Positions 25,407-35,600 of a stretch of 64,000 nt of DNA are shown here, piece after piece. A program made the translations under genes and the position numbers. The stretch's first letter is position 1, and each line of letters begins with the position of its first letter. The notes below the pieces were generated by a model that worked only from the letters and a program-made list of their open reading frames with translations, made no database searches and had not been told where the DNA came from. Source of the stretch: Stenotrophomonas aracearum (GTDB taxonomy: Bacteria; Pseudomonadota; Gammaproteobacteria; Xanthomonadales; Xanthomonadaceae); NCBI RefSeq assembly GCF_031834615.1, contig NZ_CP115543.1, forward strand, positions 2,677,001-2,741,000. The letters are read 5' to 3'.

Positions 25407-26384
25407 TCACCCCAACCGGTTCAACACCTCGACCAGCTCATCCGCCAGCGGCGCATTCAGCGTGTACGGGGTCTTGCCGTTGTCGAGAGCGAACTCCAGC
25501 GAGGCGGCGTGCAGGAACAGGCGTTTCAGGCCGATCTGCTCACGAAGGCGCTTGTTGACGTCCGGATCGCCGTATTTGTCGTCACCGGCGACCGGGTGGC
25601 CGAGGTGCTGGGCGTGTACGCGGATCTGGTGGGTGCGGCCGGTTTCGATGCGGACTTCGCAGTAGGAATGGCCGCCGCGGCGTTCCAGCACCTTGAAATG
25701 GCTCACCGATTCTTTGCCGATGGCGTTGACCTGCACATGGCGCTCGCCGCCCTGGCGCAGACCCACGTGCAGCGGGGCGTCCACGGTCATGGTGCCGTCG
25801 GGCATGCGGCCGACCAGCAACGTCAGGTAACGCTTGCGGATGCCGGCGCCATGGTCTTCACGCAGCAGGGCCTGCAGCTCGCTCAGGGCGGAGCGCTTCT
25901 TGGCCACGATGAGCAGGCCGGAGGTGTCGCGGTCCAGGCGGTGCACCAGCTCGAGGGTCTTGCCCGGGCGCAGAGCGCGCAGGGTCTCGATGGCGCCGAA
26001 GCTGATCCCGCTGCCGCCGTGGCTGGCCACGCCGGAGGGCTTGTTCAGGGCGAGCAGGCGCTCGTCTTCGTAGACGATGGCGTCTTCCAGGCGTTTCATG
26101 AACGCGGCGGGCGGGCCGGCCTTGTCTCCTTCTTCGGTGAGACGGACGGGCGGGACGCGGACTTCGTCGCCGGCTTCGAGCTTGCGCTCGGCCTTGGCGC
26201 GGCCGCCGTTGACGCGGACCTGGCCGCTGCGCACCAGCTTGTAGACCAGGCTGCGCGGCGCGCCCTTGAGCTGCCCCAGCAGGAAGTTGTCCAAGCGCTG
26301 GCCGGCACGGTCCTCCGGCACGGTCAGGAGACGGACGCTGGTCTTGCCTTCAGCGGGTTTGGCGGGCGGTGCGGTGTCGGTCAT
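25407..26384 (-). CDS. rluC: 23S rRNA pseudouridine synthase, RluC type
   Basis: This 325-residue RluA-family enzyme makes pseudouridines at 23S rRNA positions 955, 2504 and 2580 in E. coli. An N-terminal S4 RNA-binding domain (about 20-85) is followed by the catalytic domain. The catalytic Asp is in HRLDRDTSGLL, and IETGRTHQIRVHAQHLGHPV is the second family motif. The divergent position relative to rne is the same as in E. coli and supports RluC rather than RluD. The 402 bp between the two starts holds both promoters. Confidence 0.9.
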   Translation of the reverse strand: MTDTAPPAKPAEGKTSVRLLTVPEDRAGQRLDNFLLGQLKGAPRSLVYKLVRSGQVRVNGGRAKAERKLEAGDEVRVPPVRLTEEGDKAGPPAAFMKRLEDAIVYEDERLLALNKPSGVASHGGSGISFGAIETLRALRPGKTLELVHRLDRDTSGLLIVAKKRSALSELQALLREDHGAGIRKRYLTLLVGRMPDGTMTVDAPLHVGLRQGGERHVQVNAIGKESVSHFKVLERRGGHSYCEVRIETGRTHQIRVHAQHLGHPVAGDDKYGDPDVNKRLREQIGLKRLFLHAASLEFALDNGKTPYTLNAPLADELVEVLNRLG

Positions 26385-26786
26385 TGGCCTTTTATTCTGT
26401 TACACTCGGCGGGCGAGATAAGGGATTGATTTCGTTGGAAGTTGCTCTGGGCCAGAAGCCCGACTTCCCTCGATTCCGGCACAGTGCGCAGCCACCGCCC
26501 CCGGGGCGGCCATGTTAGCGGCTCACCGGCAGTCCCGGCCATCGCCGGATGCCTGACACGCGTCTGCGCTGAAAAAATGTCCCTGTGGCGCTCCAGCCTG
26601 GCTGAAAGCTGCCTCCGGCCCGTAATACCCAAACCAAGAAAATGTAGCGCTCCCGCGGCCTGCCGTGGTGTCGTAGCGCTGGAAGCCCAAGCCGCCCTCC
26701 CCGCGCATGCGCGATGGGCGTCGAAGCGTGACCAGAAGCGAAACCCCATGGCGTTCCGCGCGGTAGCAGCGCGCGAGGAACGCACT
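26385..26786 (+). promoter_or_regulatory. rne 5' leader and divergent rluC/rne promoter region
   Basis: The 402 bp between rluC and rne contain no supported gene. A long rne 5' untranslated region is known in E. coli, where RNase E binds it and destabilises its own mRNA; the length here is compatible. I could not assign -35/-10 boxes confidently or demonstrate the conserved hairpin. Confidence 0.45.
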
Positions 26787-29700
26787 ATGAAGCGAATGCT
26801 GATCAACGCCACGCAGGCTGAAGAGCTGCGGGTTGCCATCGTGGATGGCCAGACGCTGTACGACATCGACATCGAACAGCCGTCCAAGGAACAGAAGAAG
26901 TCGAACATCTACAAGGGCCGCATCACGCGCCTTGAACCGTCGCTGGAAGCGGCCTTCGTCGAATACGGTGGCGAACGCCACGGCTTCCTGCCGCTGAAGG
27001 AAATCTCCCGCGATTACTTCCAGGCCGGGGTCGACCACAACAAGGCGACCATCCGCGAACTGCTGCGTGAAGGGCAGGAAGTGGTGGTCCAGGTCGACAA
27101 GGAAGAGCGTGGCAACAAGGGCGCCGCCCTGACCACGTTCATCTCGCTGGCCGGCCGCTACATGGTGCTGATGCCGAACTCGCCCACCGCCGGTGGCGTC
27201 TCGCGTCGCATCGAGGGCGAAGACCGCGCCGCGCTGAAGGAAGCGCTGGACAAGCTGAACATCCCCGACGACATGGGCGTGATCATCCGCACCGCCGGCG
27301 TCGGCCGCGATGCCGAAGAGCTGCAGTGGGACCTGGACTACCTGCTGCAGGTCTGGAAGTCGATCGCCGAAGCGGCGCTGACCAAGCCGGCCCCGTTCCT
27401 GATCTACCAGGAATCGCGCCTGATCGTGCGCGCCCTGCGCGACTACCTGCGCGCCGATGTCGGCGAGATCCTGGTGGACACCGAGGAACTCTACGAGACC
27501 GCCCGCGAATTCATGCAGCAGGTGATGCCGCAGACTCTGCGCAAGCTGAAGCATTACAAGGACGACATCCCGCTGTTCAACCGCTTCCAGATCGAATCGC
27601 AGATCGAAGGCGCGTATGAACGCAACGTGCGCCTGCCGTCCGGCGGCTCGATCGTGGTCGACCAGACCGAAGCGCTGACCGCCATCGACGTGAACTCCTC
27701 GCGCGCCACCAAGGGCAGCGACATCGAGGACACCGCGTTCCAGACCAACCTGGAAGCGGCCGAGGAAGTGGCCCGCCAGCTGCGCCTGCGCGACCTGGGC
27801 GGCCTGGTGGTGATCGACTTCATCGACATGTCGTCGAACAAGCACCAGCGCGAAGTGGAAAACCGCCTGCAGAACGCGCTCAAGTACGACCGCGCGCGCG
27901 TCCAGCTGGGCCGCATCTCGCGCTTCGGCCTGATGGAAATGAGCCGCCAGCGCCTGCGTCCGAGCCTGGGCGAGTCCAGCCAGATCGTCTGCCCGCGCTG
28001 CGACGGCCATGGCCGCATGCGCAGCGTGGAGTCGCTGTCGCTGTCGATCATCCGCGTCGCCGAAGAGCATGCGATGAAGGAGAACACCGGGCAGGTGCTG
28101 GTCCAGGCCCCGGTCGAGATCGCCAACTACCTGCTCAACGAAAAGCGCAACGCGCTGCGTGAGATCGAACAGCGCCACGACGCGCCGATCGTGATCGTCG
28201 CCGACGAGCAGCTGCACACCCCGCATTACGAAGTGACCCGCCTGCGTGAAAACGAGCTGGGCGAAGACAGCGGCCGTCCGAGCTACCAGCGCGGCACCCC
28301 GCGCAAGCTGCCGGTGCACGCCCTGACCAAGGCGCAGCTGAACATTCCGGCCGCCCCGGCGGTGACCAACGTCAAGCACAGCTCGCCGGCGCCGGTGCGC
28401 GAAGTGGCCGAACCGGTCGCTGCACCGGCACCGGTCGCCCCCGCCCCGGTCGCTGCACCCGCCGCTACCGGCGTGGTCGGCTGGCTCAAGCGCATCTTCG
28501 GTGGCGAACCGGCACCGGCCGCCGCCCCGGCGCCGGCTGCACGCCCGGCCCAGGACGGCAACCGCAACGGTCGCAACAAGGACCGCAACGGCAAGGACCG
28601 CAATGGCCGTCGCGATGAGCGTGGCGAGCGCGGCGAGCGGTCCGCCGGCCAGGGCCAGAACCAGGGCCGTGGCAAGGACCGCCGCGACGACCGTGGCGAG
28701 CGCGGTGGCAAGGGCGAGCGCCGTGAAGGCGAGCGCCGCGACGAGCGCCGCCAGGACGCGACCGTCCAGGCGACCGCCCCGAACGCCGGCCAGCCGCAGC
28801 AGGGCAAGCAGCGCAATGAGCAGCAGCCCAAGGCGCCGCGCAACGAACAGCAGCCCAAGCTGAACCAGAACCAGGGCCAGAAGCAGAAGCAGCCGCGCCA
28901 GCAGAATGAGGGCGACAAGCCGCAGCGTCAGCCGCAGGCCGAAAACGCCAAGCCGGTGCAGAACGACGCCACCGTCGCCGATGCCGCGCTGGTCGCCGCC
29001 GCTGCGGTGACCGTGGCCGACGCCGCCACCCCGGCACCGGCTGCGCCGGTCGCCACTCCGGTGGCAACCCCGGCCGCTGCGGACGACACCCAGGCCGCCG
29101 TGGTCGAAGGCGACGCCGGCGAGCACGGTGAAGCACCGGGCACCGCCGATGACGCTGCGGGCGAAGGCGCCTCGCGCCGTCGTCGTGGCCGTCGCGGTGG
29201 CCGTCGCCGCCGTCGTGGCAATGGCGAGCAGGCTGCCGGCAGCGAAGGTTCGATCGACGATGCAGGTCTGGATGACGACGCCGAGAGCGACGAGCAGGAC
29301 AACGACCAGGACGGCGACACCGCCGCCCCGGCCGCACGTCCGGCCGTGACCCAAGGCCAGCCGCAGCCGGAGTTCGACTTCGACGATGAAGGCGCTGCAG
29401 CCTCCGCTCCTGCTGCTGCTCCGGCTCCGGCTGCACCTGCGCCGGCACCGGTCCAGGCCCCGCGCCCGGCCCCGGTCGCCGCCGTGGCTGCCGCCGCGCC
29501 GCTGGCCGTGGTCAGCAGCCCGGTGGTGACCGCTGGTCACGCCGAGCCGACCCCGGCACCGGCCCCGAAGGCCGAGCCGGTGGCCGAACGTGCGCCGTCC
29601 TACACCGACCGCGTGCCGTTCGTGGAGTCGCCGATGCCGGTGGCTGCCCCCGTGGCTGCGCCGGTGGACGCTGCACCGCAGGCGGAAAAGCCGGTGGCTG

Positions 29701-30224
29701 CTGAAGCGCCGAAGGCCGTTGAAGCCGCAGTCGTGACCGAGGCGCCGAAGGCTGTCGAAGCGCCGGTCGTTGCCGAAGCACCGAAGGCGGTCGAGGCTCC
29801 GATCGTGACCGAGGCACCGAAGGCGGTTGAAGCTCCGGTCGTGACCGAGGCTCCGAAGGCTGCCGAAGCTCCGGTTGTGGCCGAAGCACCGAAGGCTGTC
29901 GAAGCGCCGGCCGTGACGGATGCGCCGAAGGCAGTCGAGGCCCCGGTGGCGGTCGACGCACCGAAGGCCGCAGACGCCATCGACGCCCAGCCCGAGCGCA
30001 AGGGTCCGACCGAAGTCGGTCGTCCGGTCCAGACCCGCATGCTGGAGCCAACCCCGGTGGCGCAGACCGGCCAGCTGTTCGGCAGCGTCCAGAGCGACGC
30101 CGCCCCGACCGACGCCGCCGCCCAGGCCGCGCACGCCGAAGCCCGCGAAGACATCCCGACCGATGAACTCGCCCCGGCCGAAGCCGCCGCCAAGGAAGAA
30201 CAGGACAAGGCCGACAAGCCCTGA
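26787..30224 (+). CDS. rne: Ribonuclease E
   Basis: This 1145-residue essential endoribonuclease and degradosome scaffold has a conserved N-terminal catalytic half (about 1-530). The S1 domain begins [21 protein letters not shown], the DNase I-like catalytic region has [19 protein letters not shown] and [11 protein letters not shown] (the two metal aspartates), and the zinc-link is CPRCDGHG. After about residue 560 the sequence is disordered. [11 protein letters not shown] looks like the amphipathic membrane-binding helix, followed by an Arg/Asn/Gly/Gln-rich RNA-binding region, acidic and Ala/Pro-rich stretches and a tail of 12-residue repeats. The ATG at 26787 follows gagg; the open frame upstream is untranslated leader. 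Confidence 0.96.
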   Translation: MKRMLINATQAEELRVAIVDGQTLYDIDIEQPSKEQKKSNIYKGRITRLEPSLEAAFVEYGGERHGFLPLKEISRDYFQAGVDHNKATIRELLREGQEVVVQVDKEERGNKGAALTTFISLAGRYMVLMPNSPTAGGVSRRIEGEDRAALKEALDKLNIPDDMGVIIRTAGVGRDAEELQWDLDYLLQVWKSIAEAALTKPAPFLIYQESRLIVRALRDYLRADVGEILVDTEELYETAREFMQQVMPQTLRKLKHYKDDIPLFNRFQIESQIEGAYERNVRLPSGGSIVVDQTEALTAIDVNSSRATKGSDIEDTAFQTNLEAAEEVARQLRLRDLGGLVVIDFIDMSSNKHQREVENRLQNALKYDRARVQLGRISRFGLMEMSRQRLRPSLGESSQIVCPRCDGHGRMRSVESLSLSIIRVAEEHAMKENTGQVLVQAPVEIANYLLNEKRNALREIEQRHDAPIVIVADEQLHTPHYEVTRLRENELGEDSGRPSYQRGTPRKLPVHALTKAQLNIPAAPAVTNVKHSSPAPVREVAEPVAAPAPVAPAPVAAPAATGVVGWLKRIFGGEPAPAAAPAPAARPAQDGNRNGRNKDRNGKDRNGRRDERGERGERSAGQGQNQGRGKDRRDDRGERGGKGERREGERRDERRQDATVQATAPNAGQPQQGKQRNEQQPKAPRNEQQPKLNQNQGQKQKQPRQQNEGDKPQRQPQAENAKPVQNDATVADAALVAAAAVTVADAATPAPAAPVATPVATPAAADDTQAAVVEGDAGEHGEAPGTADDAAGEGASRRRRGRRGGRRRRRGNGEQAAGSEGSIDDAGLDDDAESDEQDNDQDGDTAAPAARPAVTQGQPQPEFDFDDEGAAASAPAAAPAPAAPAPAPVQAPRPAPVAAVAAAAPLAVVSSPVVTAGHAEPTPAPAPKAEPVAERAPSYTDRVPFVESPMPVAAPVAAPVDAAPQAEKPVAAEAPKAVEAAVVTEAPKAVEAPVVAEAPKAVEAPIVTEAPKAVEAPVVTEAPKAAEAPVVAEAPKAVEAPAVTDAPKAVEAPVAVDAPKAADAIDAQPERKGPTEVGRPVQTRMLEPTPVAQTGQLFGSVQSDAAPTDAAAQAAHAEAREDIPTDELAPAEAAAKEEQDKADKP
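29706..29975 (+). repeat. Tandem 36 bp repeats in rne ([12 protein letters not shown] units)
   Basis: Seven full units and one partial 12-codon unit of consensus [12 protein letters not shown] occur in frame near the rne 3' end. Nucleotide divergence between units is mostly silent or Val/Ile/Ala changes, showing selection for the peptide. Such arrays expand and contract by slippage. Confidence 0.85.
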
Positions 30225-30237
30225 CCCCTTCCCGGAG

Positions 30238-30265
30238 GTAGAGCCACGCCCTGCGTGGCTCCTAC
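30238..30265. repeat. GTAG-type REP monomer
   Basis: GTAGAGCCACGCC-ctg-CGTGGCTCCTAC lies 14 bases after rne. It is the same sequence class as 4284-4309, in inverse orientation. Confidence 0.75.
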
Positions 30266-30274
30266 GCAGAACCC

Positions 30275-30300
30275 AGACAGCGGCCGAAAGGCCGCTGTCT
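30275..30300 (+). terminator. Stem-loop after rne, probable terminator or mRNA 3' end
   Basis: A perfect 11 bp stem (30275-30285 with 30290-30300) is closed by a GAAA tetraloop. There is no T-run after it, so it may be an mRNA-stabilising 3' end instead of an intrinsic terminator. Confidence 0.55.
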
Positions 30301-30388
30301 GCATGTGCGGGGCCCGGAAAACTCGACAACCCGTTAACGCAACAGGGCGCATCGTCCTGCACGCGGGGGCGCACGTTGAGAGACTGCC

Positions 30389-31747
30389 ATGGCTTCTCCC
30401 TCCGGCGCACTTAATGCGCCCGCCCGCTATCGCTATGACGCCGAGAATGTGCTGGTCTCTACCGGCACTGCCAGTCGACCCCAGTGGCGTTACTGGCGTG
30501 ACAAGACGGTGGTTAATGCCGCAGGGGAAGGCCGCGAACTAAGCTGGGCGTACTGCGCGGGCCAGCGGATTGCCACCAAACGCAGTGGGATCGGCGGCGG
30601 CCCGATCGCGACCCTTCTGGCAACGGATCCATCGGGCTCCGTGTTGATGGAGGCTGATCTTGGCGTGCGCAGCCAGCGCTATACACCTTCTGGCTACCTG
30701 CCCTCGGAGAGAACCGAGCTTCATCCCGCCTACAACGGCGAACTGCTGGACAATCCGAGCGGTTGCTATCTGTTGGGTGCGGGCCACCATCGCCCTTACA
30801 GCCCAACCCTGCAGTATTTCCTTGCGCCGGATGCGCTCAGCCCGTTCGGCAAAGGCGGTACGAACGCGTACGCGTATTGCGCGGGCGATCCGATCAACCG
30901 CACTGACCCGACAGGTAACTTCTGGAAATGGGTACTGGCCGCAGCCAGTGTTGCCCTGGCCGTCGTGAGCGCTGGCACACTCATAGCGCCCTTGCTTGCA
31001 GGCACCGCCGCACTAACGGTTTCCTCAGCTGTTGGAATTGGGGCGGCTCTAGTGGGGGTAGCGGCCGAAGCGGGCTCGCTGATTGCGGAAGGTCTCGGAG
31101 ATCACACCACGGCAGGAATTCTTGGTGTCATGGGCATGTTCGTCAACGTCTCCCAAGTGGCCATTGCAATACCATCCGCCGCGAAGAAGGCCGCCATGTT
31201 TGTTTCAGAACTACGCGAGCACGGCTACAAGATTGCCGATGCGATGAATCCTTCGGGCGGCTGGCACACGGGAGGCTACCTGAAGCTGCGTGATGCGTCC
31301 CCTTACTCGCCACGGCCGCCGGCATCGACCAAGCCACACGTGTATTACATGCCGGGAAAGAAGAGCAAGACAAAGTGGTCATCACCGGTAGCTATAGCAC
31401 CAAGCGGACCTACGGTTCCCCCGGTCGACTACAGCGTCATTGGGACTGAAGCGCAGACCATCCTTCGGATGATCCATAGCGGCGCTCCGATGAAGTATCC
31501 GCAACACGATGGTATGCCGTTCCAGAATTATGAGAAGTTCCTTCCGCGTGCCCAGCCAGGCGATTACCTGGAATACACCGTTCCCACGGCCGGCGTGTAC
31601 GGTCGGGGCCAACAGAGATTGGTATTGGGCGACTATGTACCGAATGGGCCGGCGGGGCCAAGGGTCGTGTATCACACAACCGATCACTACAAGACGTTCT
31701 TCGAGGTGAAGTTCCCGATGACGATGGACCCCTGGTATCCCCGCTGA
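30389..31747 (+). CDS. Short Rhs-core protein with C-terminal guanyl-specific RNase toxin
   Basis: This 452-residue protein has an N-terminal remnant of YD/Rhs repeats (about 10-115) and the RHS core motif (LLDNPSGCYLLGAGHHRPYSP through LAPDALSPFGKGGTNAYAYCAGDPINRTDPTG, 119-176). A hydrophobic glycine/alanine stretch follows (about 181-265). The variable C terminus ends in a microbial RNase domain (about 345-452) with Glu395, Arg410 and His433 in the barnase-like arrangement (DYLEYT, GQQRLV, TTDHYKTF). It lacks the large Rhs beta-shell, a signal peptide and neighbours for delivery. No immunity gene lies in the 22 bases to the next gene. AT-richer codons than its flanks suggest transfer. Confidence 0.8.
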   Translation: MASPSGALNAPARYRYDAENVLVSTGTASRPQWRYWRDKTVVNAAGEGRELSWAYCAGQRIATKRSGIGGGPIATLLATDPSGSVLMEADLGVRSQRYTPSGYLPSERTELHPAYNGELLDNPSGCYLLGAGHHRPYSPTLQYFLAPDALSPFGKGGTNAYAYCAGDPINRTDPTGNFWKWVLAAASVALAVVSAGTLIAPLLAGTAALTVSSAVGIGAALVGVAAEAGSLIAEGLGDHTTAGILGVMGMFVNVSQVAIAIPSAAKKAAMFVSELREHGYKIADAMNPSGGWHTGGYLKLRDASPYSPRPPASTKPHVYYMPGKKSKTKWSSPVAIAPSGPTVPPVDYSVIGTEAQTILRMIHSGAPMKYPQHDGMPFQNYEKFLPRAQPGDYLEYTVPTAGVYGRGQQRLVLGDYVPNGPAGPRVVYHTTDHYKTFFEVKFPMTMDPWYPR

Positions 31748-31769
31748 CGCCTTCCGGCGTGCACCCAAC

Positions 31770-32612
31770 CTACGGCGCGAACTGCAACCTTGCCCACACG
31801 CCGTAATGGTCCGACGCCCAGCGGCCTTCTGCATACGGCTGGTCGAACAGCAGGCGCGCCTCGCGCGCGACCAGCTGGTCCTGCTGGAAGAAGATGTGGT
31901 CGATGCGCGAGGGTGCTTCGTAGTAGTGCCGGTTGAGCGTGCTCACCTGCGCCAGCTGGTTGTTCACGTGCACGCTGCCGTAGCTGTCGCCGTAGCGCTG
32001 GCGCAAGGCGCTCAGATCGCCGGCATCCACCAGCGCGTTGAAGTCGCCGGCGATCACCACCGGCGCGTCGCCGGACGTGGCGGCAATGTATTGCAACAGA
32101 TCCGCCACCTGCTCGCCCCGGATACGTCCGCCGTTCTCGTCCGAACGTTCGTTGAGGTGCGTGGCGTACACGTTCACCGGCTGGCCGTCGACATCGATGC
32201 GCAGGTGCGCCACGGTGCGGTAGTCGGTGCGCGGCGCCAGCAGGTGCTCGCCACGCGCCAGCACCGGACGACGGGTCAACAGCGCATTGCCGTAGCGCTT
32301 GAAGCGCCCCGGCGGATCGGTCGACACGAACTGGTAGTCGTAGCCCAGCTTGCCTGCCAGCCACGCCGCCTGGTTGCGCACGTACGGCTTCTGGATCACT
32401 TCCTGCAGCGCGATCGCGTCGGGCTGCAGCGCCTCCAGTTCGCGCAGGATCACCTGCCGACGCTGTGGCCAGTCTTCGCGGTCATGGTGCAGGTTGAAGG
32501 TCACCATGCTCATGCCCGGCGCCTGCGGTTCGGCCGCGCGCGCCGGCAGGATCGCCAGCGCGCACGCGACCAGCATGCACCGCATGCCGGCCGCTACCCA
32601 CCGCGCGCTCAT
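31770..32612 (-). CDS. Exported endonuclease/exonuclease/phosphatase (EEP) family enzyme
   Basis: This 280-residue exported protein has a signal peptide at residues 8-26 (ILPARA) and a canonical EEP catalytic set: Asn40 (VTFNLHHD), Glu71 (ALQEV), the His in YATHLNE, GDFN, and the terminal SRIDHIFF. Family members hydrolyse phosphodiesters or phosphate monoesters, including sphingomyelin, DNA and inositol phosphates. The substrate here is unknown. Its ATG overlaps the glycosidase-like gene stop by four bases, so it is the last gene of the glycan operon. That position suggests removal of a phosphate or phosphoglycerol substituent from the imported glycan, but this is inference. Confidence 0.85.
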   Translation of the reverse strand: MSARWVAAGMRCMLVACALAILPARAAEPQAPGMSMVTFNLHHDREDWPQRRQVILRELEALQPDAIALQEVIQKPYVRNQAAWLAGKLGYDYQFVSTDPPGRFKRYGNALLTRRPVLARGEHLLAPRTDYRTVAHLRIDVDGQPVNVYATHLNERSDENGGRIRGEQVADLLQYIAATSGDAPVVIAGDFNALVDAGDLSALRQRYGDSYGSVHVNNQLAQVSTLNRHYYEAPSRIDHIFFQQDQLVAREARLLFDQPYAEGRWASDHYGVWARLQFAP

Positions 32613-35600
32613 GGCGCCTTGCGTTCGGCGCGACGCACCGAGGCGGGAATCTGCACGTCGACCTTGGCCGGCACCTGGGTGATGCGCAGCTCGCCGTTGA
32701 TCCACTGCGCGGGTTCACCGTTGATGGTGGCCTCGCCCGGCTCACCGCTGTACGGCCACGGCAGCACCAGCCCACCCTGCGGTACCACCAGGCCCGGCTG
32801 CACCTGCAGGGTCAGCAGCTTGTCGCTGCGGCTGAGCGAATAGCCCAGCTGGCCATACGGCGTGCGCAGACCCTTGATGGCTACGCCCTGCCCTTCAAAC
32901 CAGCGGACCGGAACGCCCGCCGCCAGCACCAGGCTGTCGTCAACGTCGCGGGTGTAGGCGAACATGTCCAGCGCCGAGCGCACGAAGTCCGAGGCCACCC
33001 ATGCATGCGGCAGGTCGCCGACGAAGAACGGCTTGCGCGGCGTATGCGAGACCACCTCGGCCCACTGGTTCCACGCCTGCGGCGCGCGGTCCTTGAAGAA
33101 GAACTCGGTGGCCTGCCAGGCGCGGTCGCGCCAGCCCAGGCGCACGAACGCGGCCACATTGCGCCACTCGTACGGGGTGTAGTCCTTCCATTCGCGCTTG
33201 CCGTCGCGGCGCGCTTCGAACTCCTTCCAGTACCGCTCGAAGGTGTTGTTCAAATAAGGCTGCGGCAACCTGCCCTGCTCGCCGGCCGGGGCCAGCGCGA
33301 TGGTGGTCGAGGTTGCATCGAAATCGCCGAGCTCGGCCGAACCTGGCAGGAAATCGATCCTGTGCAGCGCGGTGGCCGCCAGCAGCGAAGCCTGCAGGTC
33401 GTCACGGAACTGGTCGCGCGACTCGGCGATCTGCATCGCCTCGACCTTGCCCAGCGTGCTGGCGATCACCGCCGCGTCCTTGTAGCCGCGCAGCGCCCAG
33501 AAGTTGTCCCAGTACGAATGCATCGGCTTGGCCGAATAGCCTTCGTGGCTGATCGACACCGGCATCATTCCGTAGAAGGCCGCGTTGCGCGCGCGGTTCT
33601 CTTCGGTGCGTTCGCTCAGGCGCAGCTGCTCCATGTACTGGTACGCGCCCTGCACATGCGGCCACATCAGCTCCAGGAAGGTGCTGTCGCCGGTGTAGCG
33701 CCAGTACTCGGCGATGTTGAAGATCAGTTCGCCGTGGCTGTCGTTCTCCGGCACCGGGTCGGCGCCGCGCGGGTCCACGCAGCACGGCACCTTGCCGTTG
33801 TCGAACTGGTACGGCGCGTACCAGTTCACGTACTCGCGCACTGCGTCGCTGCGGCCCATGCGCAGCAGGCCTTCGGAAATCATCGCGCCGTCGCGGATCC
33901 AGCTGCGCGAGTACGAGCGCGTGCCCGGCTGCAGGCTGGGCCCGATCCGCGAGATCAGCATGTGCGCCAGCGCGGTGCGCAGGGTGTCGGCCAGCGGCTT
34001 GCCCGCCGTCGGTACCTGCAGCGAGACCTGGTCCAGCTTGGTGCGCCACATCGAGGCGACCTGCTGCTGCGCCTTGTTGGCGTCGAAGTCCTTGGGCGTG
34101 GTCCAGCTGCCGGTCTGCGGCAGCACGATGGCGACCTCGCGCGTCTGGCCCGGTTCGAGCCGCCACTTGTACAGAAGCGCGCCCGAGGCCAGCCCGGTGG
34201 GATCTCGCACTTCGGTGGCGGTCGGCAGGTTGCCTGCGGCCAGATGAGTCACTTCCAGCTTGCCGTCGAACGGGCTGGCGAAGGCCGCATCCGGGGCCTG
34301 CACCGGGAACACGCGCGGCGTGCCGTTGACCTCGACCCGGCCCGGTTCGATATCGAGCCGGTCGATCCGGCTTACCCCGCCCACGGTGTTGAGGAACTGA
34401 CGCGGCGGATTCACCTGCCACGGCCGCACCGCCAGCGCCAGAGTGTAGTCGTGCGCGACCTTGTCCGGGTTGTGCAGCGTGTAACGACCGACCAGCTGCG
34501 CCTTGTCCGGGGTGCCCTGCACGAAGCCGGTCACCTTCAGCGCTGCCTGTGGGTGGCTCCAGTCGACGCTGGCGATCGGCAGGTAATCGTCCTGCAGCGA
34601 TTGCCTGCTGTCCACGTCGGCCCAGCTCAGCAGCTTCTTGTCGACCAGCACGAACGGTTCAACGCTGAAGCTGGCCTTGGCCGGTTCCAGCGCGCCGTCT
34701 TCACCGATCAGCGCCTGCTCCTTGCCGCCGTCCAGGCCCAGCAGGGTCCAGTACGGCTGCTCACCGCTGAAGCCGCGCGGCACGAAGCCTCGGGTCAGGT
34801 CGGCGCCGACCGATTCGACGAAGTCATTCGGGGTGGCGGCAAAGTCCAGCGGCTTGATCGAAATGTCGCGGATGCCGTAGCGCCAGCTGCGGCCGCTTTC
34901 CAGGTCGAAGCGCAGGTAGCGCGCTTCGGTATCGGGCAGCGCCAGCCAGTCGCGGTCGCCGCCGCCACCGGCAGTGATCTCGCGCAGCGTCTTCCAGTCG
35001 CGGCCGTCCACCGAGGAACGCACCACGTAACGGGTGGCTTCCAGGCCCGGCAGCCACTGGATCACCGCGCCGCCGAACTCGCGCACCTTGTGCAGGTCCA
35101 GGCTGATGGTCTGGTCGGGCACGCCGCCGCTGATCCACACCGTGTCGGGCTTGCCATCTGCAATCCGACTCTGCAGCGCGGTGGCGGTGTCGGCGATCAC
35201 CGACGGTGCCAGCGCCGAGGTATCGGCCGGCGGCAGCGGCTGCAGCGTGAGCCGGTCGAAGCAGACCGTACCGCGCCCGCCGACCTTGCTGTAAATGGTG
35301 AACTCGACCGCCGCGCTCTTGCGCAGGGTCTTGTCCGGGTCCGGGCCCCAGGCCTTGTCGATCTGGCGCTGGCGGTACTGCACCGGGCTCCAGGTCTTGG
35401 GGAAGGTGTAGCCGGGCCGGTTGACCCACCACACGTTGTCGCCGCTGGCGTCGATCAGCTTGAACTGCAGGTCGTTGCCGGGCGAATCGCCACGGATCTG
35501 GAAGCCCACCTGGTAGTTGTCCGGCCAGGTGACCGGCAGCTCGCGGCGGATCGCCACGTAGCCGGAGACCTCGTGGAAGTCGTAGTCCACGCACAGCGCA

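Noticed and set aside
30225..30388. N-terminal extension of the Rhs gene back into the rne 3' region
   Set aside because: The interval holds a REP element and a stem-loop, and no ribosome site or Rhs-repeat sequence in frame.
26523..30410. 1295-codon open frame on the minus strand opposite rne
   Set aside because: It is the mirror of the GC-rich rne reading frame; it has no ribosome site and a low-complexity His/Gly/Arg composition, and no homologous motif is visible.
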